Positions 30,029-39,210 of a stretch of 64,000 nucleotides of DNA are shown here, piece by piece. The translations under genes were made by a program, and so were the position numbers. Under the pieces are notes generated by a model. That model ran no database searches, had not been told where the DNA came from, and saw nothing but the letters and a program-made list of their open reading frames with translations. Source of the stretch: JACRCT01 sp049841135. GTDB lineage: Bacteria > Myxococcota > Myxococcia > Myxococcales > UBA5297. Location: NCBI GenBank assembly GCA_049841135.1, contig JASGHK010000005.1, positions 3,162,001 through 3,226,000 of the forward strand, read 5' to 3'. Each line of letters begins with the position of its first letter. The stretch's first letter is position 1.

Positions 30029-31381
30029 TGCGCAGCGTCTTTGCCATCTCGCCAGGTCTTCCGCCGGCGGTTGCGGAGGTTGCTCGTGTGGCGGCTCAGT
30101 GGTGTCGGCACTGCGTCGACGCAGAGCGCGGAGATCTTCGTTCGCCCGGGCCATTCACTCTGATGGCAGGCCGCAATTGGCTGGAGCCCCTGGCCGGCCA
30201 GAAACTCGCTGCCTTTCCGATTCGACCTGGCGGGATCGAAGCAGGGGCGATCGTTTTGGTGACCGAGTCAACTTACGAGTTCCTCGCCAAGAGGCTGCCC
30301 CCGCCCATCCCATCGGCAGGGTCATCCATCGTCGTCCTCTTTCCTGAGGCGGTCGTGGAGTGGGAAGGCAAGCAGGCCATTCACACCCTTGTCGACGCCC
30401 AGTTCCAGGGGCTCTCGAGTTGGCTCGAGAGTCGTTCGAACGGAGTCTCGGCTTCGAGGGTGCTGGAGCGCTTGAGAGAGCGGCTCAGGAAAAGCGCCAC
30501 GTACGCGCCCCTAGGGGAAGGCGTTGACCCCGACTCGGCGCCGAGGTGGGGAGGGGATGCGCGCTGGAGCGAGTTCACAGAATCGTGTGGCCTCGCAGGG
30601 TTTCGAAGCACAGCGTGTCGTGGGGGCCCCGGGTGGCGTCCAAGGCCATCCCACCCAGGGGGTCTTCCTAGAACGCCACTTCCTCGAGGAGCTCGGCAAA
30701 GAGCGTTTCGAGGGAAGACTCGAGCCGGTTGACGTGCTCGGTCGTTTCGTTCCCGAGGGTTCGGCATCGGCTCTGCTGCCGGGGATCCATCTCTTCTGCG
30801 ATCGGATTGAGGCTCTGGAAGCCGACGGCCTGACCTTCGAACTCGCCGCCTGGTTCGTCTTCTGGCACGAACTGACCCACTGCCACTTGTGGTCGAGGGG
30901 CCTTCGTGAGGAGTACCCGCCGACGCTGAGGGCAATCAATGTCGCGGAGCCCTTCTGCGAGTGCGTGGCGTACGAAGCGGTGCGCGGCGGCGTGTTTCCC
31001 TTGGAAGCGTTCAAAGGTCCGCGCGCGGTCCAGCAGCCGCAGGCGTGGAAAAGGTGGCGGGCAAGGCGCCGGGGCATGCCGTACAGCTACTTCAACAATC
31101 TCATGCCGCTCATGCACGCGGCCGGCCCCGATGGGTTCCGGGGCCTCGTGGTGGGGCTGACGCGCCTCGCGGCCGCGTGGGCGCGGCAGGAACTCAGCGA
31201 AGTCGCGAGCCACCAAACGCAGATAGCGCTGCGGTCGAGCGTTGCTCTACTCAAGGGCAGTATGCCCCTCAAGGAGGCGATTCGGATGGTTGAGGCGTTC
31301 GATGGGACGGCGTCCCTTCGCAAGGCCCAAGCGTCCGAGACGCAGTATCCGGTGTGGCTTTGGCATCCGGGGGTGACGTGA
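30028..31381 (+). CDS. HExxH putative metallopeptidase (protein C of the five-gene operon), frameshifted
   Basis: ATG at 30028 overlaps the stop of gene B. The N-terminal ~175 residues are an unassigned alpha/beta region (FPIRPGGIEAGAIVLVTEST). After a frame change near 30555 comes the catalytic part: FVFWHELTHCHLWSRG carries HELTH, a zincin HExxH, and EPFCECVAYEAV about 30 residues later offers the third zinc ligand Glu. Full extent about 450 residues. Zincins in defence operons often cleave a repressor or an effector precursor. Here the substrate could be one of the four coupled partners, but that is inference. The TGA overlaps the next ATG (31379-31383). Confidence 0.7.
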
Positions 31382-31908
31382 TGATCGCATTCTCCAAACG
31401 GCTCGCGACGGTCTACCGCGATCACATTCGGGCTGAGGAAGAGATTGAGGCCGTGGAGGGCCAGGTCTCTCGAGTCCTGTCGGGCAAGGGCGTCTCGAAC
31501 GCCGATGCCTTCAACATCGCTCGGTACCTCGCTCGGAAGAGCCTCGAGAACTGGCCGTCGAACGTCGTCAAGCGGGCCGTCGAGTGGTTGCGGGACGACG
31601 AGGGAGCGCGGCGCGGCCTGTGGGAACAGGACCATCCCGACGTCGATAACCCTACGAGGCTGGGCAAACGGCTCGAGAAGTCGAGGAACGAGGTCGTCCG
31701 GGTGCTCATGCGCCTCGGCCCTCCTGGGGAACTCAAGAAGAAAGTCCGGGCCGACCTCGGAAGGGATCTTGCGCCCGTGCGGGCCGAGGCGAGCAGGCTA
31801 AGCAGGGCGAAAGAGAATGAACGACCAGCGCTGGGCTGCGCAACTTGTTCATCCCAAGCTCCTCGCGGAAGTGCTCGAGAGCCATGCGGCCGATTGCACC
31901 GCGGCTGA
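31381..31908 (+). CDS. Hypothetical protein D of the five-gene operon
   Basis: ATG at 31381 overlaps the stop of gene C. Helical, charged, 175 residues as read. The part to about 31815 (FSKRLATVYRDHIRAEEEIE; KRLEKSRNEVVRVLMRLG) looks coding. The last ~30 codons overlap the start of gene E and look like noise, so the true end is probably near 31820 with an indel. No family recognised. Confidence 0.55.
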   Translation: MIAFSKRLATVYRDHIRAEEEIEAVEGQVSRVLSGKGVSNADAFNIARYLARKSLENWPSNVVKRAVEWLRDDEGARRGLWEQDHPDVDNPTRLGKRLEKSRNEVVRVLMRLGPPGELKKKVRADLGRDLAPVRAEASRLSRAKENERPALGCATCSSQAPRGSAREPCGRLHRG

Positions 31909-32473
31909 AGCCGAGCACGTGCTACGTGCAAAACGGGCGCGGTCGGGCTCACGGTATGACGACTCCGACATGCAATGGTCGAAAGTCGCTCTGACGCCCG
32001 AGACCGTCTTGGCTCTCGTCTGGCGTGCGGTCTCTCGCGCGAACAGCTACGGTCCACGCGATTTCGAAGGGATCTTTAAGCCGCCCAAGGAGCACTTGGA
32101 TTCGCTCGTGGGCCTCGCGTTGACGTATCGGGAACTCGACCCCAAGGGCTTGACGCTCGCCACCTTCTTCCTCTGGCACTGCCTCTGGGCGCAACTCGTC
32201 GGCTATGGAGACGGTCACGCGTTCCACGCCGTGCCCTGGGAAGAATCGACCCAGCGACTCATTTCCTGCATGGAACTGCTCGTCGACGAGGCCAATTCAA
32301 AACGTCTCACACGGGCGCAGACGGCTCGTGTCGTGGACTGCCTGATGGACCTCTCAACGATCTCTCAGTTGAGGGTTTTCGAAATCGACTTGCGGCGGCT
32401 CGCAGCAGAGCGGCGCCCTGTAGGCGCCCTACTGTCGCTGCTCGATCCCACGCGCCCGCCTCCGGGACGCTGA
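31817..32473 (+). CDS. Hypothetical protein E of the five-gene operon, 218 aa
   Basis: Intact frame from ATG 31817 (MNDQRWAAQLVHPKLLAEVL). Helical throughout, with TLATFFLWHCLWAQLVGYGD, which is hydrophobic but too polar and short for a sure membrane segment. It closes the operon; the next 440 bases hold no gene. It starts inside the annotated end of gene D, consistent with tight coupling. Function unknown. Confidence 0.65.
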   Translation: MNDQRWAAQLVHPKLLAEVLESHAADCTAAEAEHVLRAKRARSGSRYDDSDMQWSKVALTPETVLALVWRAVSRANSYGPRDFEGIFKPPKEHLDSLVGLALTYRELDPKGLTLATFFLWHCLWAQLVGYGDGHAFHAVPWEESTQRLISCMELLVDEANSKRLTRAQTARVVDCLMDLSTISQLRVFEIDLRRLAAERRPVGALLSLLDPTRPPPGR

Positions 32474-32913
32474 TCCGAGCGGCGTGGCCCAAACACCGGC
32501 CCATCATGCGGACGGGCGAGCATGATGCCCACCACGGCGGTTGCGGAGGTGCTCGGCGAGAGCGGGGACGGGGCGAGCTTCAATTCGAAGACCAGGTCGG
32601 AAGCCAGGGCTATGGGCAGCACGGCGCTAGGGGCGAGCACAGGGGCCGCCAAGAACTCCGAACCCACGACTTGTGCCCGCGCTGCTACCGCTCACAGGCG
32701 ACCGCGACATTCGCGCAATCGAGCGTCAAGGAACTTGAGGTCATCCGGTTTGTGAGGTCAGGCCTCTGTACGGCTGAGAGTATGTTCGCCGGTGCATCCG
32801 CCGCCGACCGTGGGCTCGTGATGGATACCTTGTGTAGTGGCAGGCCGTTCAAGTGAGGAGGACTTAAACAACCGCAAAGCGCCGGGGGGAGCGGAAGCCG
32901 CGACCTGGGGCCA
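32474..32913. other. 440-bp interval without a supported gene
   Basis: Between convergent genes. A plus-strand frame closes at 32854-32856 with RFVRSGLCTAESMFAGASA..., which has some coding character and may be the tail of a decayed gene, but no family match and no start can be defended. Confidence 0.35.
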
Positions 32914-34092
32914 TCAGGGAGGCCGACCGGCGTCCGACCCGGACCGCCGCAGCGCAACGCAGACCTGAGCCACCGAGCCCGCGTCCGCAGTGCAGTGCGC
33001 AGTGAAGAGCGAATCCCTGAGTTCGTCCTCGCCGCAGCCGCGCCCAATCGTGAACACGAGCCACGCCAGGAAGAGTACACCGACGAGTCTCCACAGGCGT
33101 GAGCCCCAAGAACGCTCCCAAGGTCCACACCCGAGATACTTCTCCTCGAACCACTTCACCACCGATGCGAACGGGTCGCTGTGGCGGGCGTCTGCAATGA
33201 GCGCGTCGACACTGGCGAAGTTGTCAGTCGCGCACCTACGGTAGAGCAGACGCCGGCGGGCGACCTCGGACGCCTCCGTGACGACGGACCGGGGGACTCG
33301 TTGCGCCCGGCGCTCCGAGAGCGCCTGGAACTGAAGAACCAAGACCTCAAGCGATGCTCCAACTGGTGGCGCCTCGGCCTCTCGGGAGAGGACGAAGCGA
33401 CAGACCTCATCGAGCTTCGCAGCCGAAGCCTCGAGGTAGGCGCCGAGCACGTTCGCCTTCCTCAGAATGGGCTCTTCCGCATCGGTGCCGAGGGCGTGCA
33501 CTCCAAAGGAGATCGACGAAGCGAATTCGGAGCAGCTGAACGAAGGCAGATTCTCTCGAAATCGTTTGAGCGCACGCCGCCTCTCCAGGAACGCCGGAGT
33601 AGTGGGGGCCGGCTCGATCAGCCGCAGCTCGGAGACCGAATCGACGTCGAAATCGTGGCCCGACCTGCCCTGGGCGCCGAAGTACCAGTCGGCGACAGCG
33701 TCGAGGCTCGCCATCGCGCTCCTCACGGCGTGCTGTTTCGGGCTGCTGTCGGGTCCGGCGTGGAAGTGCGAGGCGTAGTTGCCCCAGGCCTGCAGCGTGC
33801 GGAGCGCGGCGACGATCGAGCGCGGGATCGAATTCGCCAACTCGGGATGGTTCTCTGTGAGCGTTTCGAGCTTGTCAAGCTTGGCACCGAGGCTCTTGGC
33901 CGGGGCGGGGAATTCGGGTTGCAGGCTATCGGGCAGTAGCCTTCGAATCTCCTCGACCGCGCCCTCGGCGAACTTCCTTGCGGAGTTCATCCCCTCAAAG
34001 GTGAGTTCGTTCTTGCGAGCGGAATAATACTCACGCTGGAGCGCGGCTGCCGTCTGATTCTCCGGACCCGCCTGCACCTGGGGTTCCGCCAT
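32914..34092 (-). CDS. DUF4145/HEPN-like protein with a C-terminal membrane segment
   Basis: 392 residues from the ATG at 34092 (MAEPQVQAG). The N-terminal ~150 residues have the layout of DUF4145-type HEPN-like domains: a long first helix with YYSARKNELTFEGMNSARKF, then LQAWGNYASHFHAG and a final SAMASLDAVADWYFG helix. There is no clean RNxxxH motif, so RNase activity is doubtful. Near residues 336-356 WRLVGVLFLAWLVFTIG is one transmembrane helix, after which a short Cys-containing tail follows. This would place a HEPN-like helical bundle at the membrane. It stands alone on its strand between two modules. Confidence 0.6.
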   Translation of the reverse strand: MAEPQVQAGPENQTAAALQREYYSARKNELTFEGMNSARKFAEGAVEEIRRLLPDSLQPEFPAPAKSLGAKLDKLETLTENHPELANSIPRSIVAALRTLQAWGNYASHFHAGPDSSPKQHAVRSAMASLDAVADWYFGAQGRSGHDFDVDSVSELRLIEPAPTTPAFLERRRALKRFRENLPSFSCSEFASSISFGVHALGTDAEEPILRKANVLGAYLEASAAKLDEVCRFVLSREAEAPPVGASLEVLVLQFQALSERRAQRVPRSVVTEASEVARRRLLYRRCATDNFASVDALIADARHSDPFASVVKWFEEKYLGCGPWERSWGSRLWRLVGVLFLAWLVFTIGRGCGEDELRDSLFTAHCTADAGSVAQVCVALRRSGSDAGRPP

Positions 34093-34360
34093 TGCCAAGC
34101 CTCCGGCCGCGTGTTGCCACCCGCGGCTGCTCCGTCTCTCTTGCCCCAAAAGTAGCAGTGGCGGAACGGAGACGAAAGTTCGCGAGTGTCAGTGCTCCTC
34201 ATTACCTAGGCTGCAACTCTTGGCCCAAAGCTACAGCGAGGCCCCGAGGCCAATTCAGGCTCAGCTCCTGCGGAACGGGCGCAAGGTCAGAATGCGGTCG
34301 GTGCGATTGGTCTCGCGAACGGGATTGGCCGCAGCGCTGCGCCGACTTCTCTGAGGGCGC

Positions 34361-34800
34361 TCAGAAGCCGATGGACCGGCAGGTGGGCTCCTTCACGGCG
34401 GCCTCCGCGGCGAGCTCGTCGAGCAGTTGTGCACAGTGAGCCGAACTCCCAACAAGCGCATCCGCCAGGAGCCGGGCTGGGTATTCGCGCCGACTCACGC
34501 GCGACGTGCTGGCGCGTCGCGGCGTCCCACTCCGGCGCGAAGAAGCGCTCGAAGAGCATGACCGCCTGCTCCGGGCGGACCGGGAGGAACGGCACCTTGA
34601 TGGAGAAGCGGCGCAGCGCCGCTTGGTCGAGGTCGCGGAAGAGGTTGTTGGTGCAGACGACTACGCCGCTTAACCGCTCGAACTGCTGCAGGAACTCGTT
34701 GGTCTCGGTGACCTCCCAGCGCTGGAAGGCGCGCCGCCGGTCCTGCAGGAACGCAGTCGGCCTCGTCGAAGAGCAGCAGCCCTTGGGGCAGACCACCGGC
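34361..34800 (-). pseudogene. Truncated copy of the tandem-AAA+ ATPase, C-terminal part only
   Basis: Begins at the Walker B of the second AAA module (GLLLFDEADC, about 34790), shifts frame near 34750, continues FQRWEVTETNEFLQQFERL and CTNNLFRDLDQAALRRFSIK, shifts again near 34490, and ends AHCAQLLDELAAEAAVKEP to a stop at 34361. Each part aligns with residues about 583-735 of the intact gene at 15403-17643 (there HSWEVTFVNEFLSQLE, CTTNLFKDLDEASLRRFTFK, LLAELRSEVAVKQ). Everything upstream of Walker B is missing, so the gene cannot be functional. The 275 bases to 35075 show no gene. Confidence 0.8.
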
Positions 34801-35075
34801 CTGGGATTGAGGGCTTTGGCGCGCCATGTGAGGGCCAACGTGGGCTCACGTGCGCGCCGTTCTCGCGGACGGCCATCGGTGGGCCCTGCGGCGCCGGCCG
34901 CCCACGTGGGCCCAGCGGCGGGCTCCGCGTGCCTTCCGTGGAGGCCGCTGCCATGTAGGATAGGCCGCGAACCGAGGGTGCCCATGGGAAAGCAAGCACT
35001 AAGAAATCGGACGGTCACCGCGGACCGCCGGTCGCTGCGGGTCCGCGATCATGTAGGCGAGAGGATGTCCGCCGA

Positions 35076-35571
35076 TTGAAGGTTCGAGCAACGCCAGGGG
35101 CCATCGGGACGGGACGACGGTTCGATCTCACTCAAGAAATAGCGGTTGGAGGGCCTCGAGTGACAATGCTACGCGCTTCAGGGCAGATCGCTTGCCCAAT
35201 TTGGCTCTTGGGGGATTCCGAGCCCAAACGTTGGCGTGAGTCGCTCGACTATCCCCTCGACCCGCGTCACCCAGCTCGACACAGTATCTGGACCTCGGTC
35301 ATCGACGTGGCTCAGGAACGGGTCTACGTGGAGCGTCGCCTGCGTCTTGACGGGAGCAAGCTGTACGTTCGAAACGCCGTCGCAGACTCCGAGGACAAGC
35401 CGAGTGGCTCCGATGACGTTTGGCCCGGGAAGGCGATGGAGGAGCTGAGGGAGCTTGCGAAGTTGGTAGACCGTTACCGGCCAATGCTGCTCCTGTCCTT
35501 CGGCACGTTCGCTTTTGAGTTCGCCCGGCGGGTGACCAGCCTTAAGCGCTCGCGAAAACTGGCCGGGGTGT
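35076..35571 (+). pseudogene. 5' half of a gene interrupted by the IS21-like element
   Basis: TTG start at 35076; about 165 codons end at the left inverted repeat of the element. The sequence is coherent (LRASGQIACPIWLLGD; RYRPMLLLSFGTFAFEFARR) and then runs into element DNA. The sequence just beyond the right inverted repeat (39706-40010) is open in one frame and continues with the same style of alternating hydrophobic strands and helices, so both halves probably were one gene of about 265 codons. I do not recognise the family. If so, the HEPN operon behind it has lost its first gene. Confidence 0.55.
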
Positions 35572-35590
35572 GCTTGGCAGGAGTAGGCCA
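35571..35590 (+). repeat. Left terminal inverted repeat of the IS21-like element
   Basis: TGCTTGGCAGGAGTAGGCCA; matches the reverse complement of 39686-39705 at 18 of 20 positions. Confidence 0.75.
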
Positions 35591-35628
35591 GGCGAGCGCG
35601 GCGGCGACGGATCGTCGAGGAGTGAGGG

Positions 35629-36096
35629 ATGTCCTCTCCTCGGCGACGGCAGCGGCGGTGCGTGATCTGCCGGAAGGGCTTCATGCCGCACCCGCGACTT
35701 GGTGACCGGCAGCGCGCATGCGCGGAGCCGAAGTGCCAACACGAGTTGCGGCTGCGCAATCAGGCGACTTGGCGGAAGGAGCATCCGGGCTACTTCATCG
35801 CCCGGAGAGCGAAGGCGCGAGCAGCGCTCAACGCCAGCGAGCCAATCGATCCTCCGCGCGTACCGGCGCCACTGGCCCGTCTGCCGTGGGAGATGGCGCA
35901 GGAGGAGTTCGGAGTCGTTGGCGCCGACTTCCTTGGAAGCCTCGGAAGGCTGCTGGTGCCGAAATCCTCGATACGAAGCCAACCTCTGGAAGAGACAGGG
36001 GAATCAGGAGAGTTAGCCTCCGGCATCGCGAAATCCTCGATCCCGAGCCAACCGCTCGAATCTCCAGGGCAAACAGGCCAAGTAGGCGCGGAGTAG
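35629..36096 (+). CDS. Cys-rich IS21 cargo protein, 155 aa
   Basis: ATG at 35629 inside the element. The N-terminal 60 residues form a zinc-binding look (RRCVICRKGF, then ACAEPKCQHELRLRNQ, WRKEHPGYF), like small transposase-associated zinc fingers. The C-terminal part is translated through the 68-69-bp end repeats (PKSSIRSQPLEE...KSSIPSQPLES) and is probably not structured. It precedes the ParB-like gene on the same strand. DNA binding at the element end is inference. Confidence 0.55.
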   Translation: MSSPRRRQRRCVICRKGFMPHPRLGDRQRACAEPKCQHELRLRNQATWRKEHPGYFIARRAKARAALNASEPIDPPRVPAPLARLPWEMAQEEFGVVGADFLGSLGRLLVPKSSIRSQPLEETGESGELASGIAKSSIPSQPLESPGQTGQVGAE

Positions 36097-36120
36097 CGAA
36101 ATCCTCAATCCCAGCGCTGG
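35961..36120 (+). repeat. Three direct repeats at the left end of the IS21-like element
   Basis: GAAATCCTC(G/A)AT occurs at 35961, 36030 and 36098 (spacing 69 and 68). The first two copies extend to AGCCAACC and close with TTAGCC/GTAGGC, resembling the terminal repeat core AGTAGGCC. Multiple end repeats serving as transposase-binding sites are known in IS21. Confidence 0.75.
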
Positions 36121-36134
36121 CACCCTTGGCCGCG

Positions 36135-37013
36135 ATGGAGTTCGAGTTCCACCAACTGGACCTGCGGTACCAGTCGCTGCGACGGCGCGCACCCGAGCGG
36201 GAGCGTCGCTTGCTGGCGTCGCTGGCGCAGCATGGACAGCAGACGCCCATCGTCGTCGTGGCCGGCGAGGGCGGCGCGCATGTGGTGGTGGACGGCTACA
36301 AGCGGGTGCGGGCGCTCAGGGCGCTGAAGGCGGACACAGTCCGAGCCACAGTCTGGGATCTGCCGGAGGCGGACGCGCTGCTCCTGGAGCGGCTGATGCG
36401 CAGCGCCCAGGGCGACGGGCCGCTCGATCAGGCGTGGCTGCTCCATGAGCTGGTCGTGCGTTTCGCCCTCGGCCAGCAGGAGCTGGCGCAACGCTTCGAG
36501 CGGACGGTGAGCTGGGTGAGCCGGCGCCTGGCGCTCGTCGAGGATCTGCCCGAGGAGATCCAGCAGCAGGTGCGCGACGGGGTCGTCGGCGCGCACGCGG
36601 CGATGAAGTACCTGGTGCCTTTGGCGCGCGCCAACCGGTCGGACGCACTCGCGCTGGTCACTGGGCTCGGCGGTCGTCGCATCTCGAGTCGGCAGATGGG
36701 AGCGCTCTATGGCGCATGGCTGGGAGGCGGGGCGAAGTCGCGGGAGCTCCTGCTCGCGGACCCTTGGCTTTTCCTGAGAGCGCAAGACGAGGTGCGCCGC
36801 GCCAAGGTCGAGCCGGGCGCCGCGCAGCTCCTGCTGGGCGACTTCGGTGCGCTGGTCGGTGTCGGCCGACGTGCGAGCAAGCGGCTGCGCGAGGGCGTGG
36901 CGCGTGAGCTCGCGGCAGCAGAGCGAGACGAGGTCCGGCGCTGTCTCGCGCAAGCGAAGGCCGACACGGCGGTGCTCTTCGCGCTCGGTGACAAGGAGCT
37001 TGGCGATGCTTGA
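36135..37013 (+). CDS. ParB N-terminal-domain protein carried by the IS21-like element
   Basis: 292 residues from ATG 36135. It has the ParB-type core: LLASLAQHGQQTPIVVV, then HVVVDGYKRVRALRAL and DLPEADALLLERLMRS, followed by a helix-turn-helix-like LGQQELAQRFERTVSWVSRR. The stop overlaps istA (GATGCTTGA). ParB-like proteins are CTP-dependent DNA clamps; inside a transposon one could help target choice or end assembly. It is not a chromosomal parB: no parA is near and the gene is fused into the transposition operon. Confidence 0.75.
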   Translation: MEFEFHQLDLRYQSLRRRAPERERRLLASLAQHGQQTPIVVVAGEGGAHVVVDGYKRVRALRALKADTVRATVWDLPEADALLLERLMRSAQGDGPLDQAWLLHELVVRFALGQQELAQRFERTVSWVSRRLALVEDLPEEIQQQVRDGVVGAHAAMKYLVPLARANRSDALALVTGLGGRRISSRQMGALYGAWLGGGAKSRELLLADPWLFLRAQDEVRRAKVEPGAAQLLLGDFGALVGVGRRASKRLREGVARELAAAERDEVRRCLAQAKADTAVLFALGDKELGDA

Positions 37014-38421
37014 TCAGAAGCTGCGGGCGGCCATCCTCGCGCTGCACGAGAAGGGGCGCAGTAATCGCGCCATCGCAAAGGCCCTGAAGATCTCGAGGGA
37101 GACGGTCAAGGAGATCGTCGCGAGCGGGAGCATGGAGGTGCCGCTGATCGTGCGGCCCCAGCTCGCCGACGCCTGGCGCGAGGAGATCCTGGCGCAGCAC
37201 GCTCTGTGCGGCGGCAACCTGGTACGCGTCCACGAGGAGCTCGCGAAGAAAGGCGCCCGGCTCTCGTACCCGGCGCTGACGGCCTTCTGCCGCCACCACC
37301 ACATCGGCTACGAGCCGCCCAAGCCCTCCGGCCGCTACGACTTCGCGCCCGGCGAGGAGATGCAGCACGACACCTCGCCGCACCGGCCGCGCATCGGAGG
37401 CAAGCCGCGGGAGGCGCAGGTGGCCTCGCTCGTCCTGTGCTACTCGCGGATGCTCTTCTTCCAGTACTACCCACGCTTCACGCGCTTCGAGTGCAAGCTC
37501 TTCCTGTCCGAGGCCTTCGGGTACTTCGAGGGGCTGGCCGGGCGCTGCATGATCGACAACACGCACGTCGTGGTGCTCCGGGGCTCGGGAGCCTCGATGG
37601 TGCCGGTGCCGGAGATGGCGGCCTTCGCCGAGCGCTACAGCTTCGTCTTCGCCGCGCACGAGATAGGCGACGCCAACCGCTCGGCGCGGGTCGAGGGGCC
37701 CTTCGACTTCATCGAGGGGAACTTCCTGGCCGGACGCGAGTTTCGCGACTGGCGTCACCTCAACGAGGAGGCGCGCGTCTGGTGCGACCGAAAGAACGCG
37801 GCCTTCAGCCGCTCGCTACACGCAAGCCGTCGCGAACTCTTCGCAGCCGAGAAGCCCCACCTCAAGCCGCTGCCCATCTGGGTCCCAGAGGTCTACGTGC
37901 TCCACCACCGCTTCGTCGACGTCGAGGGCTACGTCAGCGTCCACACCAACCGGTACTCCGTGCCGTACGCGCTCATCGGCCGGCAGCTCGAGGTCCGCGA
38001 GACCAAGGACCGGATCGAGGTCTTCGACGGCCCGAGGGTGGTGGCCGCCCACGACCGCGTCCTCGACGGCTGCGACCAGCGGGTGACCGACCCGGCGCAT
38101 CGTCCGCAGCGAGGTCAGGGGCGTCCCAAGGCTGCCCCTGGCGTCGAGGAGGAGTCGCTGCTCACCGCGGAGCCAGCGCTGGCCAGCTACGTCACGGGGC
38201 TGAAGAAGCGCTCTCCGGGGCGCGGCACGCTCGCGCTGCGTCGCCTGCTCAAGTTCGTGCGCGACTACCCGCGGGCTTCAGTGCTCGCCGCGGTCCGGCA
38301 GGCCGAGCAGTACGGGCTCTACGACCTCGATCGACTCGAGCGGATGGTCCTCAAGGAGATCGCGCACGAGTTCTTCGTGCTGCCGGCTGAGAGTCCCCAC
38401 AAGGAGAGCGACGATGAATGA
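37006..38421 (+). CDS. istA: IstA transposase, IS21 family
   Basis: 471 residues, intact. N-terminal helix-turn-helix (LHEKGRSNRAIAKALKISRE), then the rve/DDE integrase core: GEEMQHDTSPH with the first Asp, RCMIDNTHVVVLR with the second, and the Glu in VEGPFDFIEGNFLAGREFRD. The beta-barrel domain follows (VHTNRYSVPYALIGRQLEV). It starts in the overlap with the ParB-like gene and its stop overlaps istB by 8 bases, the typical istAB coupling. Confidence 0.92.
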   Translation: MLDQKLRAAILALHEKGRSNRAIAKALKISRETVKEIVASGSMEVPLIVRPQLADAWREEILAQHALCGGNLVRVHEELAKKGARLSYPALTAFCRHHHIGYEPPKPSGRYDFAPGEEMQHDTSPHRPRIGGKPREAQVASLVLCYSRMLFFQYYPRFTRFECKLFLSEAFGYFEGLAGRCMIDNTHVVVLRGSGASMVPVPEMAAFAERYSFVFAAHEIGDANRSARVEGPFDFIEGNFLAGREFRDWRHLNEEARVWCDRKNAAFSRSLHASRRELFAAEKPHLKPLPIWVPEVYVLHHRFVDVEGYVSVHTNRYSVPYALIGRQLEVRETKDRIEVFDGPRVVAAHDRVLDGCDQRVTDPAHRPQRGQGRPKAAPGVEEESLLTAEPALASYVTGLKKRSPGRGTLALRRLLKFVRDYPRASVLAAVRQAEQYGLYDLDRLERMVLKEIAHEFFVLPAESPHKESDDE

Positions 38422-39139
38422 GGAACTGGAGCAGCTGCTCAAGAGCCTGCATCTCAAGAAGGTGCGCGAGCTCTTCGACGACGCGCACGCCAAAGCCGAG
38501 AAAGAGGGCTTGCCGGTCGAGAAGCTTCTGGTCCGGCTGCTGCGCGCCGAGTGGCAGAGCCGGCAGGAGAGCGCGTTGGTCTGGCGCATCAAGAACGCGC
38601 GGATGCCCGAGACCTGGAGCCTGGAGTCCTTCCCGTTCAAGAAGCAGCCCGGAGTCTCGCAGCGGCAAATCCGCACCTTTGCCGAGCTCGACTTCGTCGG
38701 CCGCGCCGAGAACATCGTCTTTGTCGGCCCCACCGGCGTCGGGAAGACCGGCCTCGCCGTCGGGCTGATGCTCAAGGCCCTGCAGAACGGCTACCGGGCG
38801 TATTTCGTGAAGGCTCAGGACCTCTTCGACGAGATGTACGCCTCGCTGGCCGACCGCTCCACGCGCAAGCTGATTAACCACCTCGCGCGGATCGACGTGC
38901 TGACCATCGACGGAATGGGCTACCTCAACCTGCGGCCCGAGCAGACCAACATCTTCTTCAAGCTCATGGAGGAGCGGCACCGGCATCGCCCCACCATCAT
39001 CACCACCAACCTGCAGTACGACGAGTGGCACGGCTTCCTCGGAAACAAGCCGCTCGTCGAGGCGCTGCTCAGCCGACTTCGCGAGCGCTGCCACACCGTG
39101 AAGATCGACGGGCCCAGCCTGCGCGAGCGGCAGGGCTGA
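38414..39139 (+). CDS. istB: IstB helper ATPase, IS21 family
   Basis: 241 residues, intact. DnaC-like AAA+ protein: Walker A VGPTGVGKTGLA at about residue 100, Walker B VLTIDGMGYLNL at about 160, sensor motif TIITTNLQYDEW, terminal arginine region LLSRLRERCHTVKIDG. IstB remodels target DNA for IstA. Walker B reads IDG where most members have IDE; this variant may affect hydrolysis or be lineage-typical. Confidence 0.92.
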   Translation: MNEELEQLLKSLHLKKVRELFDDAHAKAEKEGLPVEKLLVRLLRAEWQSRQESALVWRIKNARMPETWSLESFPFKKQPGVSQRQIRTFAELDFVGRAENIVFVGPTGVGKTGLAVGLMLKALQNGYRAYFVKAQDLFDEMYASLADRSTRKLINHLARIDVLTIDGMGYLNLRPEQTNIFFKLMEERHRHRPTIITTNLQYDEWHGFLGNKPLVEALLSRLRERCHTVKIDGPSLRERQG

Positions 39140-39210
39140 GGGAGGCTGCGTGAACAGACTGCCGGCGCTCGACCAGAATCGTCCTGGAGAGCCAGCGTCC
39201 GCTGCTCGCG

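Noticed and set aside
32506..32856. 116-aa plus-strand frame after the five-gene operon
   Set aside because: Only the last ~50 codons look coding; no start, RBS or family can be defended, so it is left as an unassigned interval.
34900..34915. Perfect palindrome GCCCACGTGGGC upstream of the truncated AAA+ gene
   Set aside because: Short palindromes of this kind are expected in high-GC DNA and there is no gene start suitably placed.
35544..35550. AAGCGCT present at 35544-35550 and 39701-39707, considered as the IS21 target duplication
   Set aside because: It would place the inverted repeats inside the element rather than at its ends, and joining the flanks there does not restore the interrupted reading frame.
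36135..37013. Chromosomal or plasmid partition gene (parB) and origin
   Set aside because: No parA, no parS-like dyads and the gene overlaps istA inside the inverted repeats, so it is transposon cargo.
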